In this document: piece after piece, positions 41,626 through 50,912 of the stretch
Layout of the letters: every line of letters starts with the position of its first letter
Position numbering within the stretch: position 1 is the first letter of the stretch
NCBI RefSeq assembly: GCF_002094305.1
Contig: NZ_LWTX01000008.1
Location: 1 to 64,000, forward strand
DNA length: 64,000 nucleotides
DNA from: Prescottella equi
GTDB taxonomy: Bacteria > Actinomycetota > Actinomycetes > Mycobacteriales > Mycobacteriaceae
Reading direction: 5' to 3'
The notes under the pieces: generated by a model
What the model was told of the DNA's origin: nothing
Seen by the model: the letters and a program-made list of their open reading frames with translations, nothing else
Databases searched by the model: none
Position numbers and translations under genes: made by a program

Positions 41626-43029
41626 ATGTTCCTGCACGCAAGACGATTCGATTCCGAACAGGACCGCCTTCCGGACGGCATGCGCAGCTCGCCCGGAACC
41701 TCGACCGCAGTCGACCTCGCCGCCGCGGGATACACCGAACAGGAGTTCTTCCTGAGCGGTACCGCGACGGCGTATCGCGAGGACGGCAGGTGGGACTCGG
41801 ACGGCCACTGGGCGGTCGCGGAGGCCGGCCAGGCGCCGTACCGAACCCGCCTGCTGGTGCGGGTGCCGTCGGACCGCAGCCGGTTCAACGGCACCGTCGT
41901 GGTCGAATGGCTCAACGTGAGTGGCAACGTCGATGTGGACGTCGACTTCGGCTACATGCACTCGGAGTTGCTGCAGGGCTACGCGTGGGTGGGGGTGTCC
42001 GCGCAGGCCGCCGGCGTCAACAGCACCGGCGGCAGCCCGCTGGGCCCGAACGTGGTGGGGCTCAAGGCGTGGGATCCGCAGCGGTACGGACCCCTGCACC
42101 ACCCCGGCGACGCCTACTCCTACGACATCTTCTCGCAGGCCGGGGCCGCACTCCGGGCACCGCGCGGTGCGGACCCGCTCGCGGGGCTGGTGGTCGAGCG
42201 ACTGCTTGCGGTCGGCCAGTCCCAGTCCGCGATGCGAATGCTGACCTACGCCAACGCCGTCCATCCTCTCGCCCGGGTGTTCGACGGCATGTTCGTGCAC
42301 AGCCGCGCCGGTTTCGGTGCGCCGATCGGCGCCGGCACGGGCCTGCCGAAGCTCGACGGCCCGGACGGGCCACGGGTGGTGTCGCCGGCGCGCGTGCGCA
42401 CGGATCTCGACGTGCCGGTCTTCCAGGTGGTCACCGAGACGGAGCTGTTCGAGCTCGGCGGCGGTCCCGGCCCGGGGTCGTTCGTCGCCGGCCGCCAGCC
42501 CGACAGCGAGCGGATCCGAACCTGGGAGATCGCGGGCACGGCACACTCCGACGCCCACGCCCTGCGAATCCTGTACCCGCAGTACACCGCCCAGTTCGGA
42601 ACGATCAGGGATCTCGGAGCGCTGATTCCGCTGGTGAACGACGGTCCGCAGGCCGCGGTGGTGGCAGCAGCGCTGCGTTCGCTCAACACGTGGGTCGCGG
42701 ACGGGACCGCTCCCCCGTCGGCGGATCCGATCGACACCACGGACACGGCCATCGTGCGTGACGAGTTCGGCAATGCCCGCGGCGGAGTGCGCACTCCTCA
42801 CGTCGATGTGCCCGTCGCCTCGCTGACCGGCGAGACCGTCCACGTCCCGAACAACGGCGCGACCACCCCACTCGGAGCCGACGTCCTGGCCTCGCTGTAT
42901 CCGGACCAGGACACCTACGTGACGAAGTTCGCGGAGGCCACCGAGCGCTCCGTCGCGCGGGGATTCCTGCGTTTCGAGGACGGCCGGGCGCTCGTGTCCG
43001 CCGCGCGCGGGAACCATGTCGGAGGCTGA
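41626..43029 (+). CDS. Abhydrolase_10-type alpha/beta hydrolase-domain protein
   Basis: A 467-residue protein of the alpha/beta hydrolase domain group. GTVVVEWLNVSGN and GYAWVGVSAQAAGV near residues 88-130 and the nucleophile elbow AVGQSQSAMRM (about 193-203) are characteristic; the likely catalytic His is in WEIAGTAHSDAHAL. No signal peptide. It follows the sulfotransferase by 117 bp on the same strand and may be part of the same pathway. Substrate unknown. Confidence 0.85.
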   Translation: MFLHARRFDSEQDRLPDGMRSSPGTSTAVDLAAAGYTEQEFFLSGTATAYREDGRWDSDGHWAVAEAGQAPYRTRLLVRVPSDRSRFNGTVVVEWLNVSGNVDVDVDFGYMHSELLQGYAWVGVSAQAAGVNSTGGSPLGPNVVGLKAWDPQRYGPLHHPGDAYSYDIFSQAGAALRAPRGADPLAGLVVERLLAVGQSQSAMRMLTYANAVHPLARVFDGMFVHSRAGFGAPIGAGTGLPKLDGPDGPRVVSPARVRTDLDVPVFQVVTETELFELGGGPGPGSFVAGRQPDSERIRTWEIAGTAHSDAHALRILYPQYTAQFGTIRDLGALIPLVNDGPQAAVVAAALRSLNTWVADGTAPPSADPIDTTDTAIVRDEFGNARGGVRTPHVDVPVASLTGETVHVPNNGATTPLGADVLASLYPDQDTYVTKFAEATERSVARGFLRFEDGRALVSAARGNHVGG

Positions 43030-43177
43030 GAATCGCGCACGCGGAGTTGCCCGCAACCGCCGTCCTGGACAAACGTCCAACGCCTTCTTCGTAAAGTGCA
43101 CAAACCGACCACTCTCCTGCTAGCTTTACCGCCAGTGGCGTCGGGCCACATCCACCACCACCCCAGAGGACTGAAAC

Positions 43178-43264
43178 ATGGGTTCGTTCAGCACGATCAG
43201 CGCCGTCATCGACATCGTCAAGACCATCCTCCCCCTCATCGAGCAGCTCAGCTCGATGAGCTGA
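43178..43264 (+). CDS. 28-residue amphipathic peptide
   Basis: MGSFSTISAVIDIVKTILPL followed by IEQLSSMS. The ATG has an AGAGGA ribosome site (43165-43170, 7-base spacing). A perfect 14-bp hairpin follows 13 bases after the stop codon, so it looks like a stand-alone gene. Residues 6-24 would form an amphipathic helix with few charges (Asp, Lys, Glu), recalling short cell-wall channel peptides (PorA/PorH) of corynebacteria or membrane-active peptides; there is no sequence identity claim. An upstream TGCACA-18-TAGCTT pair is a weak promoter candidate, with a TGGAC/GTCCA dyad (43066-43079) beyond it. Confidence 0.6.
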   Translation: MGSFSTISAVIDIVKTILPLIEQLSSMS

Positions 43265-43277
43265 CTCGACGCACTTC

Positions 43278-43308
43278 GACGGGCCGGATTCATCGAATCC
43301 GGCCCGTC
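43278..43308 (+). terminator. Hairpin terminator after the 28-residue peptide gene
   Basis: Perfect 14-bp stem GACGGGCCGGATTC, 3-base loop ATC, complement. No T run. It lies 13 bases past the stop codon and isolates the peptide gene from the MFS gene downstream. Confidence 0.75.
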
Positions 43309-43380
43309 GTGCGTCGACAGGGCTTCCGCCCGCCGGGAAGCGACTCGCGTCACAACGGCGCGATCCGCCATCGTCGGTGC

Positions 43381-44622
43381 ATGACTGTCGACGAGACACC
43401 CCCACCACCTGCCCACGGCGGGGCGCCGACAGCCCAGCCCACCGGTGGGGCCAGGGCAGGACTGGGCACGATCGTGGCGCTCGGCACCATGACGGCGCTG
43501 GGCCCCTTCACGATCGACATGTACCTGCCCGCGCTCCCCGACATCGCGGCGGCACTCGACTCGACCGCGTCGGGGGCCCAACTCACGATCACCGGCACTC
43601 TTGTCGGACTGGCGCTCGGACAGCTGGTCATCGGGCCGCTCTCGGACAGTCTGGGCCGCAAGCGTCCTCTCGTCGCCGGCATCGCGCTGCACGTCGCCAG
43701 TTCGCTCGTCGCCGTGTTCGCCACGAGCATCGCGATGCTCGGCGCAGTACGCGTCCTCCAGGGCGTCGGAGCGGCCGCGGCCGCCGTCGTGACGATGGCG
43801 ATGGTGCGGGACCTGTTCTCCGACAAGGCCGTCGCCGTCGTCATCTCACGCCTGATGCTGGTCCTCGGCGTCGCGCCGGTGATCGCGCCCAGCGTGGGCG
43901 GGGCGCTGCTGGTCGCCCTGGACTGGCGTGGGATCTTCGTGGTCCTCGCGCTCGTCGGGGTTTCCATCGCACTGGTCGCCGTCCTCGCGCTACCGGAAAC
44001 CCTTCCGCGTGAGCGGCGTCGGCCGGGCGGACTGCTGCCGGTGGTGCGCACCTATCGGGGACTACTGCGCGACCGCACCTTCGTAGCGCTCACCTTCGCG
44101 TCGAGCATCGTGATGGCCGCCCTCTTCGCCTACGTCTCCGGCGCCCCGTTCGTGTACCAGGACCAGTTCGGCCTCGATCAGCAGCAGTTCGCGATCGTCT
44201 TCAGCACGGGCGCCTTCTCGATGATCGGTGCGACGCAGCTCAACGTGCGGTTGCTGCGCCGCTGGTCGCCCCAGCAGATCGTGCAGGCCTCGCTCACGGC
44301 CGCCGTCACGTTCGGCATCGTCGCCGTCGTGGTGGCCCACTTCCAGATCGGCGGCCTGCCCGGCTTCGTCGCCGCACTGTGGATCATGCTGGGCGCCGTG
44401 TGCTTCGTGCTCCCCAACGCCCCCGCTCTCGCGCTGACCCGCCACGGCGAGGCCGCGGGAACCGCAGCGGCCCTGCTCGGCTCGATGCAGTACGCCGTCG
44501 GCGCCGTGGCCGCTCCCCTGGTCGGGCTGTTGGGAAACACCGACACCGCCCTCGTGGCGAGCATGACCGCGTGCCTCGCCGTCGCCCTGGTCACCATGTT
44601 CGCGGCGGCGCGGACGTCATAG
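43381..44622 (+). CDS. MFS multidrug exporter, Bcr/CflA type
   Basis: A 413-residue transporter with 12 predicted helices. PFTIDMYLPALPDIA in helix 1 and GPLSDSLGRKRPL between helices 2 and 3 (motif A) mark the Bcr/CflA drug:proton antiporter group, known for bicyclomycin, chloramphenicol and sulfonamide export. Start at ATG 43381; the open frame further upstream runs over the peptide gene and its terminator. It is convergent with a second MFS gene, 3 bp apart. Confidence 0.9.
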   Translation: MTVDETPPPPAHGGAPTAQPTGGARAGLGTIVALGTMTALGPFTIDMYLPALPDIAAALDSTASGAQLTITGTLVGLALGQLVIGPLSDSLGRKRPLVAGIALHVASSLVAVFATSIAMLGAVRVLQGVGAAAAAVVTMAMVRDLFSDKAVAVVISRLMLVLGVAPVIAPSVGGALLVALDWRGIFVVLALVGVSIALVAVLALPETLPRERRRPGGLLPVVRTYRGLLRDRTFVALTFASSIVMAALFAYVSGAPFVYQDQFGLDQQQFAIVFSTGAFSMIGATQLNVRLLRRWSPQQIVQASLTAAVTFGIVAVVVAHFQIGGLPGFVAALWIMLGAVCFVLPNAPALALTRHGEAAGTAAALLGSMQYAVGAVAAPLVGLLGNTDTALVASMTACLAVALVTMFAAARTS

Positions 44623-44625
44623 CGA

Positions 44626-45852
44626 TCAGCGGCGGCGCAGCGAGAGGATGGCGCTGGACGCGGTCGCGGCGAGCGCGAAGACGACGGCTCCGATCGCGAA
44701 TCCGGTGGTGCCGAATCCCAGTGCACCGAGGACCGCGGTACCGACGGCCGTGCCTACGTACATCGCGGAGTTGTTCCACGACACCGCGCCGGCGCGGCGT
44801 TCCGCGAGTTCCGTCGTCAGCAGTACCTGACCGGTGCTGAAGAACGCCGAGCCGGCTGCGAACGCGAGCATGAATCCCACGATGCTCGCCCAGCTCGTCG
44901 GCGCGAACACCGCGAGGGCCAGAGCCGCGGCGAGCAGCCCGCCCCAGCCGATGCAGAGCACCGACTCGGCTCGACCGGCGGCTCGCCACCGGTCGACCAG
45001 GGGGCCGGCGACGAGGGAACCCGAGAAGGATCCGATGCCGACCAGCGCACCGACGAATCCGAGAGTTTCGGTGCTGAGCCCGAAGCGGGTCGCGAAGAGC
45101 GCGCCCGCGAACGCGTACGTGCCCAGGCGGGCCGCCTGCGCGAAGAGGTTTCCGAACATGATCAACCGGAAGGTCCGGTTTCCCCACAACCGGAACGACG
45201 TCGCGAGGGCCGTGCGGGCGCCGTCCGGACGCACCACCGTGCGCTCGGGCTCCCGGAGGCGCACGGCGATGGAGACTCCGACACCGACGAGCACGAGGGC
45301 GACTCCGGCGAAAGCCCACCGCCAGTCGAGGCTCGCGGCGACGAGCGTGCCCAACGGCACCCCGACGATCTGACCGCCCGCGTACGCCGCGGCGCCACGC
45401 GAGATGGCCCGGCCGCGTTCCCGCGGCACCGCCGTCTCGGCCAGGAACGCCCAGATCGCGGGACCCATCAGGGCGCCGCCGACGCCGCCGACCATGCGCG
45501 CCCCCACCAGGAACGTCAGCGTGGGCGCGACCACGCAGAGCACCTCCCCGAGAACCATCACCGCGACCCCGGCGAGGATGACGCGTCGGCGCGCCACGTG
45601 CTCGGCGAGCGCACCGAGCAGAGGACTCGCCACCGCGTACGTGAGCCCGTAGGCCGTCACCACCAGCGCCGTCGCCGGAATACTGGTCCCGAGGTCGTCG
45701 GCGATGGTCGGGAGCAGCGGAGAGATGAGGAACAGCTCGCCGCCCATGAGGAAGAAGATCGCGTGCAGCAACGAGTGCTGCCCCCACGGGGTTCGGGTGG
45801 GCACTGCCGGCTCGACTCGGGGCGAGCCGGACTCGCTCGTATGCTGCGCCAT
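44626..45852 (-). CDS. MFS exporter, AraJ/Cml type
   Basis: A 408-residue, 12-helix major facilitator. SPLLGALAEHVARRRV is motif A; GGALMGPAIWAFLAETAVP and RGAAAYAGGQIVGVPLG match the chloramphenicol/arabinose efflux subgroup. Substrate unknown. It is divergent from a MarR-family gene (110 bp), which may regulate it, and convergent with the Bcr/CflA-type gene. Confidence 0.88.
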   Translation of the reverse strand: MAQHTSESGSPRVEPAVPTRTPWGQHSLLHAIFFLMGGELFLISPLLPTIADDLGTSIPATALVVTAYGLTYAVASPLLGALAEHVARRRVILAGVAVMVLGEVLCVVAPTLTFLVGARMVGGVGGALMGPAIWAFLAETAVPRERGRAISRGAAAYAGGQIVGVPLGTLVAASLDWRWAFAGVALVLVGVGVSIAVRLREPERTVVRPDGARTALATSFRLWGNRTFRLIMFGNLFAQAARLGTYAFAGALFATRFGLSTETLGFVGALVGIGSFSGSLVAGPLVDRWRAAGRAESVLCIGWGGLLAAALALAVFAPTSWASIVGFMLAFAAGSAFFSTGQVLLTTELAERRAGAVSWNNSAMYVGTAVGTAVLGALGFGTTGFAIGAVVFALAATASSAILSLRRR

Positions 45853-45962
45853 GACGTCAGACGTTAGCCGCGGTCACGACCGGACCACGTATCGGGAACC
45901 GGTCACCGGAAGTACCGTGCCGGGTACGCGGGCCGGTCGGGCCTGCATGGGATGATCGGGGC

Positions 45963-46499
45963 ATGCCGTCGCCGTCACCCCTGCCTCTGGACCCGATCGA
46001 GGAAGCGCACCGTCAGTGGACCGAGCACGGCTGGGGTGCCGTCGCCGACGGAATGGCCGCAGTGACGTCGGTGGTGCGCGCGCAGCAGATCATGATGGCG
46101 CGGGTCGACGAGGCCCTCAAGCCTTTCGGACTCACGTTCTCGCGGTACGAGTTGCTGACGCTGCTCACCTTCACCCGCAGCGGCGCGCTGCCGATGGCGA
46201 AGGCGAGCGCCCGCCTGCAGGTGCACCCGACCAGCGTCACCAACGCGGTCGATCGCCTCGAGAACGCGGGCCTGGTTCGCCGCGTCCCCCACCCCACCGA
46301 CCGCCGGGCGACCCTGATCGAGATCACCGACGACGGGCGGGACATCTCACGACGAGCGACCGAGGCGCTCAACGAGAAGGTGTTCGCCGACCCCGGCCTT
46401 TCCCCCGACAAGCTGGACTCACTGGTGCGCATCCTCACCGAACTGCGTTCGAAAGCAGGCGATTTCGACACCGGCGCCCGGCCGGGCCGGTGGCACTGA
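45963..46499 (+). CDS. MarR-family transcriptional regulator
   Basis: A 178-residue winged-helix regulator. LPMAKASARLQVHPTSVTNA (about 80-99) is the recognition region; LVRRVPHPTDRRATLIEITD is the wing with the conserved DRR. Divergent from the AraJ-type MFS gene, a classic regulator-exporter arrangement. The effector is probably a small aromatic, as for most MarR proteins (family knowledge). Confidence 0.88.
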   Translation: MPSPSPLPLDPIEEAHRQWTEHGWGAVADGMAAVTSVVRAQQIMMARVDEALKPFGLTFSRYELLTLLTFTRSGALPMAKASARLQVHPTSVTNAVDRLENAGLVRRVPHPTDRRATLIEITDDGRDISRRATEALNEKVFADPGLSPDKLDSLVRILTELRSKAGDFDTGARPGRWH

Positions 46500-46547
46500 C
46501 GCCGTCGGTCGACCAGCCCGCGGCGCCCGACCCGATCGCCTGGGCGG

Positions 46548-47000
46548 CTAATGCAGGAGCTCGCCCGCGATCTGCTCGATCCTGACGACGCCCTCGAACA
46601 GGTCCTCGCCGATCGCCTCCCGCAGCCGGGCCTCGATATCTGCAGCCAGTTCGTCCGCCTCGTCGACCGTCTTCGCGCCGAGCGCGGTCAGACGCACCTC
46701 GACGAGCTTCTGATGCATGGGGGACGCGCGACGGCTGACGAGCCCTTTGCCCTCGAGCGTCGACAGCATCGTCGCCAGCGACTGCGGCGTCCCCAGTCCG
46801 GCACGCGCGAGCTGCGCGGCCGAACTCGGCTCCAGGTGCTTGACCGCAAGGAGCGTCGAGTACTGCGGCACAGTGATTCCGAGCGGACGAAGCGCAGCCG
46901 CTTTCGCGTCGATGATCATCCGTGCGATGTGCCGGATACGCGTGCCGATCCGGTCGTCGAGCACCTCGGACAGGCGATCGATGGCAGCGTCCTCCGTCAA
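46548..47000 (-). CDS. MarR-family transcriptional regulator
   Basis: A 150-residue winged-helix protein. ITVPQYSTLLAVKHLEPSSA and GTPQSLATMLSTLEGKGLVSRRASPMHQKLVEVRL carry the MarR DNA-binding pattern, with MHQK where DRR is usual. The start is a TTG at 47000, preceded by GGAGGAGTGGAG; no better in-frame ATG gives a full N-terminus. It is divergent from the alpha/beta hydrolase gene, its likely target. Confidence 0.82.
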   Translation of the reverse strand: MTEDAAIDRLSEVLDDRIGTRIRHIARMIIDAKAAALRPLGITVPQYSTLLAVKHLEPSSAAQLARAGLGTPQSLATMLSTLEGKGLVSRRASPMHQKLVEVRLTALGAKTVDEADELAADIEARLREAIGEDLFEGVVRIEQIAGELLH

Positions 47001-47194
47001 CTACTCCACTCCTCCGCGTCCACCTTCTCGGTCTCGACAGAGTACTGCGACTCCCCGCTGCGCCCACATCTGGACGCAAGAGTGAACGAATCATTAATCA
47101 AGAACGTACACATAGACATGACAGAATGTTGTTATGGTTCGTCCACCGGCACCGAGTCGGCGTCGCGGGGCAGCGACCGAGGGAGGGCGAACAG

Positions 47195-48091
47195 ATGAAC
47201 CGACGAGGGGTCCACGCCACGGACACGCGCGCAAACGGCACAGATCTCAGCTTCGAGGGAACGAAGCGGGAGGTCGTCACCGACGCAGGCGTGTTGCGCT
47301 ACCACGAGGCGGGCGACGGACCGCCATTGCTGTTGCTGCACGGTTCCGGGATCGGCGTGAGCGGTTGGCGTAACTACAGAGGGAACCTGGCTGTGTTCGC
47401 CGAGCACTTCCACTGCTACGTGCTCGAGTTTCCCGGCTTCGGAATCAGCGATCCTGTCGAAGGACATCCCGTCCGCGCCGCAACCGAGTCGGTGCCGCGG
47501 TTCATGGACGCCCTCGGGATCGAATCCGCCGCGATCATCGGCAATTCGATGGGCGGAGTCGTCGGTGCGCAGGTGGCGATGCAGCATCCCGCGCGGGTCG
47601 AGAAGCTGATCACGATCGGCGGAGTGGGCCCCAACATCTTCAGCCAGGCTCCGAGTGAAGGCACCCGCCTGCTCCGGGACTTCGCCGACGACCCCAGTCG
47701 CGAGAAGCTGGTGCGGTGGCTCGACTGCATGGTCTACGACCCCGCGCTGGTCACGGACGAGCGCGTCGACGAGCGCTGGGAGGCGGCGATGGCTCCCTCC
47801 TCCCACGAGACGCTCGCCGCGATGTACGGCTCCGCAGCGGTCGCCGCCCAGCAGCGGGCACTCGAGGCGTCCGAGGCCCCGCCGTACTGGTCGATGATGC
47901 GGAAGATCCAGTGCCCCACGTTGTTCACATGGGGCCTCGACGACCGGCAGTGCCCGCCGGATATGCCCCTCGTTCCGCTACGGCTTGTGCCGCATGCCGA
48001 ATTGCACGTCTTTCCCAACTGCGGGCACTGGGTGATGGTGGAGGCCGAAGAGGCGTTCGAGCGGGTGGCGCTCGAGTTCCTCCTCCGCTGA
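47195..48091 (+). CDS. Alpha/beta hydrolase (C-C bond hydrolase-like)
   Basis: A 298-residue alpha/beta hydrolase. LLLHGSGIGVSGWRNYRGN is the oxyanion-hole region, GNSMGGVVGAQVA the nucleophile elbow (Ser near 118), with Asp in TWGLDDRQCP and His in NCGHWVMVEA. The SMGG elbow and overall layout resemble meta-cleavage-product hydrolases (BphD/HsaD type), but no ring-cleavage dioxygenase is adjacent, so the substrate is open. Ribosome site GGGAGGG precedes the ATG. Divergent from a MarR gene across 194 bp. Confidence 0.85.
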   Translation: MNRRGVHATDTRANGTDLSFEGTKREVVTDAGVLRYHEAGDGPPLLLLHGSGIGVSGWRNYRGNLAVFAEHFHCYVLEFPGFGISDPVEGHPVRAATESVPRFMDALGIESAAIIGNSMGGVVGAQVAMQHPARVEKLITIGGVGPNIFSQAPSEGTRLLRDFADDPSREKLVRWLDCMVYDPALVTDERVDERWEAAMAPSSHETLAAMYGSAAVAAQQRALEASEAPPYWSMMRKIQCPTLFTWGLDDRQCPPDMPLVPLRLVPHAELHVFPNCGHWVMVEAEEAFERVALEFLLR

Positions 48092-48097
48092 GAACTC

Positions 48098-48135
48098 CTC
48101 GGCCCCTGCCACGCTCGTGCGCGACAGGGGCCGAG
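48098..48135. terminator. Hairpin between convergent genes
   Basis: CTCGGCCCCTG and its complement CAGGGGCCGAG with a 16-base loop, between the hydrolase gene and the last gene of the valine-degradation operon. Probably a bidirectional terminator. Confidence 0.7.
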
Positions 48136-48154
48136 AAGTGGCTCGGTAGCTCAC

Positions 48155-48931
48155 TCAGTGGTGGCCGAAACTCGGATCCCGCTTCTCGGTGAACGCGGCC
48201 ATGCCTTCCTTCTGATCCTGCGTAGCGAAGGCCGAGTGGAACACGCGTCGCTCGAACCGGACGCCCTCGGACAGCGTCGATTCGAACGCCCGGTTCACCG
48301 ACTCCTTGACCATCATCGCGATCGGCAACGACATGTCCGCGATCTTCGACGCGGTCGCGATGGCCTCGTCGAGCAGGTCGATCGCCGGAACGATCCGGGA
48401 GACGAGACCGGCGCGCTCCGCCTCCTCGGCGTCGATCGTCCGGCCCGTGAGACACAGGTCCATCGCCTTGGCCTTGCCGATGGCGCGGGTGAGTCGCTGC
48501 GAGCCACCGATTCCGGGCAGCACACCGAGCTTGATCTCGGGCTGGCCGAACTTGGCCGAGTCGGCGGCGATCAGCACGTCGCACATCATCGCCAGCTCGC
48601 AGCCGCCGCCGAGCGCGTAACCGGCGACCGCGGCGACGATCGGCTTGCGGGCCGCGGCGATACGATCCCACGCCGAGAACCAGTCGTCGAGGTACATGTC
48701 CATGAACGACTTGGACTGCATCTCCTTGATGTCGGCGCCGGCCGCGAACGCCCGCTCCGACCCGGTGATCAGGATCGAGCCGATGCTCCGGTCCTTCTCG
48801 AAGTCCTCGACGGCCGAGACCATCTCCGACATCAGCTGCGCGTTGAGGGCGTTGAGCGCCTTCGGCCGGTCGAGGGTGATCATGCCGACGCGGCCGGTGC
48901 GCCCGACCTGAATCGTCTGGTAGTCCGTCAT
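48155..48931 (-). CDS. Enoyl-CoA hydratase (putative methacrylyl-CoA hydratase)
   Basis: A 258-residue crotonase. [15 protein letters not shown] and [15 protein letters not shown] form the oxyanion hole; the two catalytic glutamates are expected in ALGGGCELA and [12 protein letters not shown]. The ATG at 48931 overlaps the mmsB stop (ATGA). Given its operon with mmsA, mmsB and an isobutyryl-CoA-type dehydrogenase, hydration of methacrylyl-CoA in valine breakdown is the likely reaction; sequence alone would only say enoyl-CoA hydratase. Confidence 0.92.
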   Translation of the reverse strand: MTDYQTIQVGRTGRVGMITLDRPKALNALNAQLMSEMVSAVEDFEKDRSIGSILITGSERAFAAGADIKEMQSKSFMDMYLDDWFSAWDRIAAARKPIVAAVAGYALGGGCELAMMCDVLIAADSAKFGQPEIKLGVLPGIGGSQRLTRAIGKAKAMDLCLTGRTIDAEEAERAGLVSRIVPAIDLLDEAIATASKIADMSLPIAMMVKESVNRAFESTLSEGVRFERRVFHSAFATQDQKEGMAAFTEKRDPSFGHH

Positions 48932-49839
48932 CGAGTCTCTCCGTTCGATCTGTCCCTGATGTCCCTGATGATGGCCGAGAAGTCCTCGCCGCCGTGCCCG
49001 GTCTCGTGGAAGCGCCGGTACAGCTCCGCGGCGCGCATACCGAGTTCGGCGTCGACGCCGTTGGCGCGCAGCGCGTTCGCGGCGAGCCCGAGGTCCTTGT
49101 CCATGAGGGCGGCCGCGAATCCCGGCTGGTAGTCGTTGTTGGCGGGGCTCGCCGGGACGGGTCCCGGCACCGGGCAGTTGGTGGTGAGCGCCCAGCACTG
49201 ACCGGACGCGTTCGATGCGACGTCGAACAGCGCCTGGTTGCTCAGTCCGAGCTTCTCCCCCAGCACGAATGCTTCGCTGATCGCGATCATCGAGACGCCG
49301 AGGATCATGTTGTTGCAGATCTTCGCGGCCTGACCCACGCCGGGGCCGCCGCAGTGCACCACTTTGCGGCCCATGACCTCGAGCAGCGGCCGGGCGGCCT
49401 CGAAGTCCTCGTCGGCGCCGCCGACCATGAAGGCGAGCGTTCCGGCCGCCGCCCCCATCACTCCACCCGACACGGGCGCGTCGACGCTGCGATGCCCGGC
49501 CTGTTCGGCCAGTTCGTGGGCCGCTCGGGCGTCGGCGACGTCGATCGTCGAACTGTCGACGAACAGCGTGCCCTGCCGCGCGGCGGTGAGCAGACCGCCC
49601 TCGTACAGGTCGAGGACGTGCTTGCCGCTGGGCAGCATCGTGACGACGACGTCCGCGTCGGTGGCCGCCAGCGCGGCGGAGTCCACGACCGTGATGCCGT
49701 CGCGCCGGGCCTGCTCGAGCGCAGCCGGCACCAGATCGAAGCCCTTCACGACGTATCCGGCCTTCACGAGATTGGCCGCCATCGGGCCGCCCATGTGGCC
49801 GAGACCGACGAATCCGACGGTGATGTCGTTCGTGCTCAT
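48928..49839 (-). CDS. mmsB: 3-hydroxyisobutyrate dehydrogenase
   Basis: NAD-dependent oxidation of 3-hydroxyisobutyrate to methylmalonate semialdehyde. The 303 residues start with the Rossmann motif [17 protein letters not shown], have the substrate signature [16 protein letters not shown] and the catalytic Lys in [11 protein letters not shown]. Overlaps both neighbours by ATGA, fourth function in the valine pathway. Confidence 0.95.
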   Translation of the reverse strand: MSTNDITVGFVGLGHMGGPMAANLVKAGYVVKGFDLVPAALEQARRDGITVVDSAALAATDADVVVTMLPSGKHVLDLYEGGLLTAARQGTLFVDSSTIDVADARAAHELAEQAGHRSVDAPVSGGVMGAAAGTLAFMVGGADEDFEAARPLLEVMGRKVVHCGGPGVGQAAKICNNMILGVSMIAISEAFVLGEKLGLSNQALFDVASNASGQCWALTTNCPVPGPVPASPANNDYQPGFAAALMDKDLGLAANALRANGVDAELGMRAAELYRRFHETGHGGEDFSAIIRDIRDRSNGETR

Positions 49840-50912
49840 CGCGCTTCCTCCCCACTCACGAGCGCTGCGGCCAGTCCCAGTTCGGCCTCGCCGAGCGGCT
49901 CGAAGAATCGATCCACTAGTTCATCGGTGACCGCCTCGAGGGACGACGGCGACCATGCGGGGTTACGGTCCTTCTCTACCACCTGCGCGCGGATGCCCTC
50001 CACGAGATCGTGGGATTCCAGGCACGCCAACGACACCCGGTACTCCTCGTCGAGGACGGCCTCGAGCGTGTCGAGGGTGCGGGCGTGGCGCAGTGCCCGC
50101 AACGTCACCTTCGCCGCGGTCGGGGACTTCGCCAGGATCTGTTCGGCCGCGGCCCGCGCCTCGGGGACGTCGCTCGCCCGCAGGTTCGCGACGATCTCCT
50201 CGACCGTGTCGGCGGCGTACGCGGCGTCGATCCAGCCCCGCTGCGCTGCCAGCTCCGACGCGGGGGCGGGCTGCGCGAACCGGGCGAGTGCGTCCTCGAC
50301 GGAGCCCCCGGCCACCGCCTGTTCGAACTCGCCGACCCGGTCCGACGGCACGAAGTGGTCGGCGAAACCGCACGCGATCGCGTCGCCGGCCGACATCCGT
50401 GCCGTCGTGAGCGCGACGTGGGTGCCGAGTTCGCCGGGCGCCCGCGACAGCAGGTACGTGCCGCCGACGTCGGGCACGAATCCGATGCCCACCTCGGGCA
50501 TTCCGATCGTGGACCGCTCGGTGACGACCCGGACGTTGCCGTGCGCCGAGACGCCGACACCGCCGCCCATCACGATGCCGTCCATGATCGCGACGTACGG
50601 CTTGCGGTAGCGGGCGATCGCGGCGTTGAGGACGTACTCGTCCCGCCAGAAGTCCTTCGACCCACTCCCGCCGCCTCGGGCGTCGTGGTAGATCGACACG
50701 ATGTCGCCGCCCGCGCACAGGCCGCGCTCCCCCGCTCCCGTGAGCAGCACGGCGTCGACGGCATCGTCGTCGGCCCACTCCAGCAGTGCCGCCGCCATCG
50801 ACCGCACCATCGCGTGATTCAGCGCGTTGATCGCCTTCGGCCGATTGAGGGTGATCCGGCCGAGAGCGCCGACCCGTTCGACCAGAACCTCGGGTTCAAC
50901 GATGTCGCTCAT
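49836..50912 (-). CDS. 3-hydroxyisobutyryl-CoA hydrolase
   Basis: A 358-residue crotonase-fold thioesterase. [33 protein letters not shown] and [21 protein letters not shown] are the HIBCH signatures, and its length exceeds that of hydratases (about 260) as expected. It releases free 3-hydroxyisobutyrate from its CoA ester, feeding MmsB. The ATG at 50912 overlaps the acyl-CoA dehydrogenase stop. Confidence 0.93.
   Translation of the reverse strand: MSDIVEPEVLVERVGALGRITLNRPKAINALNHAMVRSMAAALLEWADDDAVDAVLLTGAGERGLCAGGDIVSIYHDARGGGSGSKDFWRDEYVLNAAIARYRKPYVAIMDGIVMGGGVGVSAHGNVRVVTERSTIGMPEVGIGFVPDVGGTYLLSRAPGELGTHVALTTARMSAGDAIACGFADHFVPSDRVGEFEQAVAGGSVEDALARFAQPAPASELAAQRGWIDAAYAADTVEEIVANLRASDVPEARAAAEQILAKSPTAAKVTLRALRHARTLDTLEAVLDEEYRVSLACLESHDLVEGIRAQVVEKDRNPAWSPSSLEAVTDELVDRFFEPLGEAELGLAAALVSGEEAR

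Noticed and set aside
46435-47094. A 219-codon minus-strand frame over the second MarR gene
   Set aside because: Arg/Gly-rich shadow in another frame of the MarR gene at 46548-47000, which has clear family motifs.
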